Shown: positions 62,031 to 64,000 of the stretch, piece after piece
Numbering within the stretch: the stretch's first letter is position 1
Layout of the letters: the number at the start of each line of letters is the position of its first letter
Source of the DNA: Rummeliibacillus sp. POC4
GTDB taxonomy: Bacteria > Bacillota > Bacilli > Bacillales_A > Planococcaceae
NCBI RefSeq assembly: GCF_003576525.1
Contig: NZ_QWUA01000009.1
Span: 25,182 to 89,181, forward strand
Direction of reading: 5' to 3'
Length of the DNA: 64,000 bases
Program-made: the position numbers and the translations under genes
The notes under the pieces: generated by a model
Told to the model about the DNA's origin: nothing
Databases searched by the model: none
The model's input: only the letters and a program-made list of their open reading frames with translations

Positions 62031-62472
62031 TCCTTTCTGTAAAAGAGTTTAAATCTATAGTTGTAATTTAGTCTATGTAAAATGATTACAGAAGTGCTTA
62101 TTATGCATAAAACGATACTTAAAAAAGAATTTTGTAGAAGGTCGTAATTATAATAAATATGATGCAAGTTTATAAAACAGTTAGCAGGCCTTAAATACTA
62201 TCTAAACAGTTCTTCTAAAGATATATAGAATTACGGAAAATTACATTATATCCATCTAATATGAAATTTTTATACAATAGAAGAAACTAGGATATCTTAT
62301 AAGTATGATATATATATAAGATATTTTATTTTATAAATAATTGTGATACACTATGGACAGGTTGTAAATGATACAGAAAAGGTGTATGACAAGGTGCGCT
62401 TTGCTTATTTTCATGTATTAGCGCTTCCCCCCCCCCACTTTTCTGCAAATATACAGAATAAGGAAGGTAAAC
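62031..62472. other. Long AT-rich upstream region of mqo
   Basis: No gene seen in 442 bases. The notable element is a run of ten C at 62427-62436. The mqo ribosome site (AAGGAAGG) is at its right end. Confidence 0.5.
62427..62436 (+). repeat. Homopolymeric C tract (10 bases) before mqo
   Basis: Ten consecutive C in an otherwise AT-rich leader, 36 bases before the mqo ATG. Such runs slip in replication and could alter promoter or leader length. Confidence 0.8.
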
Positions 62473-63948
62473 ATGAGCAGTCAAACTAAAACAGACGTTA
62501 TCTTAATTGGTGCCGGAATCATGAGTGCGACTTTGGGAACACTCCTAAAAGAATTAGTACCAGAATGGAACATTAAAGTGTTTGAAAAACTTGACAAACC
62601 AGGTGAAGAAAGTTCTAACGAATGGAACAATGCGGGAACTGGACACTCTGCACTTTGCGAACTTAACTATACTCCTGAAAGACCAGATGGCACAATCGAT
62701 ACTAAAAAAGCGATTAATGTCAATGAACAATTCCAAGTTTCAAGACAATTTTGGTCTCATTTAGTAAACAAAAAATTAATCAAAGATCCACAAAAATTTA
62801 TCATGCCTATTCCTCATATGAGTTTGGTGCAAGGTGAAAAAAATGTCGAATTCTTAAAAAAACGTTTTGAAGCGCTTTCAAAAATTCCTTTGTTCCAAGG
62901 AATGGAATTCTCTGATGATAAAGAAACATTGAAAAAATGGATTCCACTTATTATGGATGGACGTACATCAGATACTCCGATTGCAGCTACTAAAATTGAA
63001 TCTGGTTCAGATGTTAACTTTGGTAATTTAACACGTATGTTATTTGACCACCTACAAAGACAAGGTGTAGAAGTTAACTACAATCATACTGTTGAAAACA
63101 TCAAACGTACAAGCGATGGTTCATGGGAAGTAAAAGTTAAAAGTGCTGATGGTAAATTACAATATAATACAGCGAAATTCCTATTTATCGGTGCTGGCGG
63201 CGGAAGTCTACCATTACTTCAAAAAACAGGTATTCCAGAAAGCAAACATGTCGGTGGATTCCCTGTAAGTGGTCTATTCTTAGTATGTAACAACCAAGAA
63301 GTTATTGATCAACACCATGCAAAAGTATATGGTAAAGCAGCAGTTGGTGCACCACCAATGTCTGTACCTCACCTTGATACTCGTTACATTGATGGTAAAA
63401 AATCATTATTATTCGGACCATTCGCTGGTTTCTCTCCTAAGTTCTTAAAAACAGGTTCTAACATGGACTTATTAGGTTCTGTAAAACCAAACAATGTTTT
63501 CACTATGCTAGCAGCAGGTGCTAAAAACTTAGATTTAACAAAATACTTAGTTCAACAATTGATGCTATCTAAAGATCAACGTATTGAAGAACTACGCGAC
63601 TTCATTCCAAACGCTAAAGGCGAAGATTGGGATATCGTTGTAGCTGGTCAACGTGTACAAGTTATCAAAGATACTGAAGCTGGTGGTAAAGGTACTCTAC
63701 AATTTGGTACTGAAGTAATCACTGGTGCTGATGGTTCAGTTGCTGCATTACTAGGCGCATCTCCAGGTGCTTCTACAGCTGTTAAAGTAATGCTTGACGT
63801 AATCACTAAATGTTTCCCTCAATATATGAAAGAATGGGAACCAAAGATTAAAGAAATGATTCCATCATATGGTACAAAACTTGTTGAAAACCCAGAATTA
63901 TTCAACAAACTACATGCCGAAACTTCAAAAGCACTTGGTTTAAAATAA
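62473..63948 (+). CDS. mqo: Malate:quinone oxidoreductase
   Basis: FAD-dependent peripheral membrane enzyme passing electrons from malate to quinone in place of or beside NAD malate dehydrogenase. 491 residues; FAD motif [14 protein letters not shown] at the start, the family segments [52 protein letters not shown] and the C-terminal [17 protein letters not shown]. Length and motifs are complete. A perfect terminator follows at 63966. Confidence 0.95.
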   Translation: MSSQTKTDVILIGAGIMSATLGTLLKELVPEWNIKVFEKLDKPGEESSNEWNNAGTGHSALCELNYTPERPDGTIDTKKAINVNEQFQVSRQFWSHLVNKKLIKDPQKFIMPIPHMSLVQGEKNVEFLKKRFEALSKIPLFQGMEFSDDKETLKKWIPLIMDGRTSDTPIAATKIESGSDVNFGNLTRMLFDHLQRQGVEVNYNHTVENIKRTSDGSWEVKVKSADGKLQYNTAKFLFIGAGGGSLPLLQKTGIPESKHVGGFPVSGLFLVCNNQEVIDQHHAKVYGKAAVGAPPMSVPHLDTRYIDGKKSLLFGPFAGFSPKFLKTGSNMDLLGSVKPNNVFTMLAAGAKNLDLTKYLVQQLMLSKDQRIEELRDFIPNAKGEDWDIVVAGQRVQVIKDTEAGGKGTLQFGTEVITGADGSVAALLGASPGASTAVKVMLDVITKCFPQYMKEWEPKIKEMIPSYGTKLVENPELFNKLHAETSKALGLK

Positions 63949-63965
63949 GTAAATAAAGTGACAAA

Positions 63966-64000
63966 AAGGACCTTTAATCATCATGATTAAAGGTCTTTTT
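63966..64000 (+). terminator. Terminator after mqo
   Basis: Perfect 12-bp stem GACCTTTAATCA / TGATTAAAGGTC with a 3-base loop and T-run reaching the window edge. Confidence 0.9.

Overview
The window looks like the chromosome of a low-GC, endospore-forming Bacillales, most likely a member of the Planococcaceae (Lysinibacillus / Rummeliibacillus / Solibacillus-like). This rests on the AT-rich composition, strong AAGGAGG-type ribosome sites, frequent TTG/GTG starts, a Bacillus-type class IV PHA locus, Ku/LigD, CotH, and gene order shared with the Bacillus subtilis yqiW-yqjA-yqjC-yqjD-yqjE-yqjH-rnz stretch. No rRNA, tRNA, CRISPR array, insertion sequence or prophage was recognised. The genus is an inference, not a measurement.

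Layout. 1-11 kb is a formate/molybdenum block: a partial formate dehydrogenase (minus), then a DUF2294/MpsC-like protein, fdhD, moaA and a formate/nitrite-family channel. These are followed by two Moco groups, moaC-mobA-moaB (minus) and moeB-moeA-mobB-moaE-moaD (plus). 11-17.8 kb holds two paralogous S13 D-Ala-D-Ala carboxypeptidases, OsmC, YqeY, a DUF4030-like protein, bacilliredoxin BrxB and the YqjA-like exporter. 17.8-31.4 kb is an accessory segment. It contains a broken HNH toxin tail with an intact SMI1/KNR4 immunity gene, a secreted lipase of higher GC, two VOC proteins, a methyltransferase, a small kinase, a broken Ham1/RdgB-like gene, a Nudix hydrolase, Ku and LigD, a nitroreductase and small membrane proteins. 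The backbone resumes at 31.4 kb with the miniprotein Prli42, methylmalonyl-CoA epimerase, an acyl-CoA carboxylase subunit, YqjE and CheW.

35.8-46.7 kb is a purine/urate degradation island. On the minus strand it has a permease, uraD, uraH and an FAD monooxygenase; then pucR; then allC, pucG and allB on the plus strand. It covers the path from urate to ureidoglycine except that no recognisable uricase is present. The FAD enzyme occupies the place where a urate oxidase is expected and is the main candidate for something new. 47.5-51 kb is the PHA locus (phaP, phaQ / phaR-phaB-phaC). 51-53.4 kb is backbone again (DNA polymerase IV, RNase Z). 53.7-64 kb carries an esterase, a CotH-type spore coat kinase operon with a 50-residue membrane peptide, the yqhH-yqhG pair, a YoxD-like SDR, two hypothetical genes, an unrecognised protein and mqo.

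How it fits together: the Moco genes serve the formate dehydrogenase, and the channel probably moves its substrate. The urate island yields ammonia and glyoxylate. The PHA operon stores carbon. Several hairpins suggest regulation. The clearest is a terminator-like structure inside the formate dehydrogenase leader, and a GTGTAA-T-TTACAC palindrome lies in front of phaQ.
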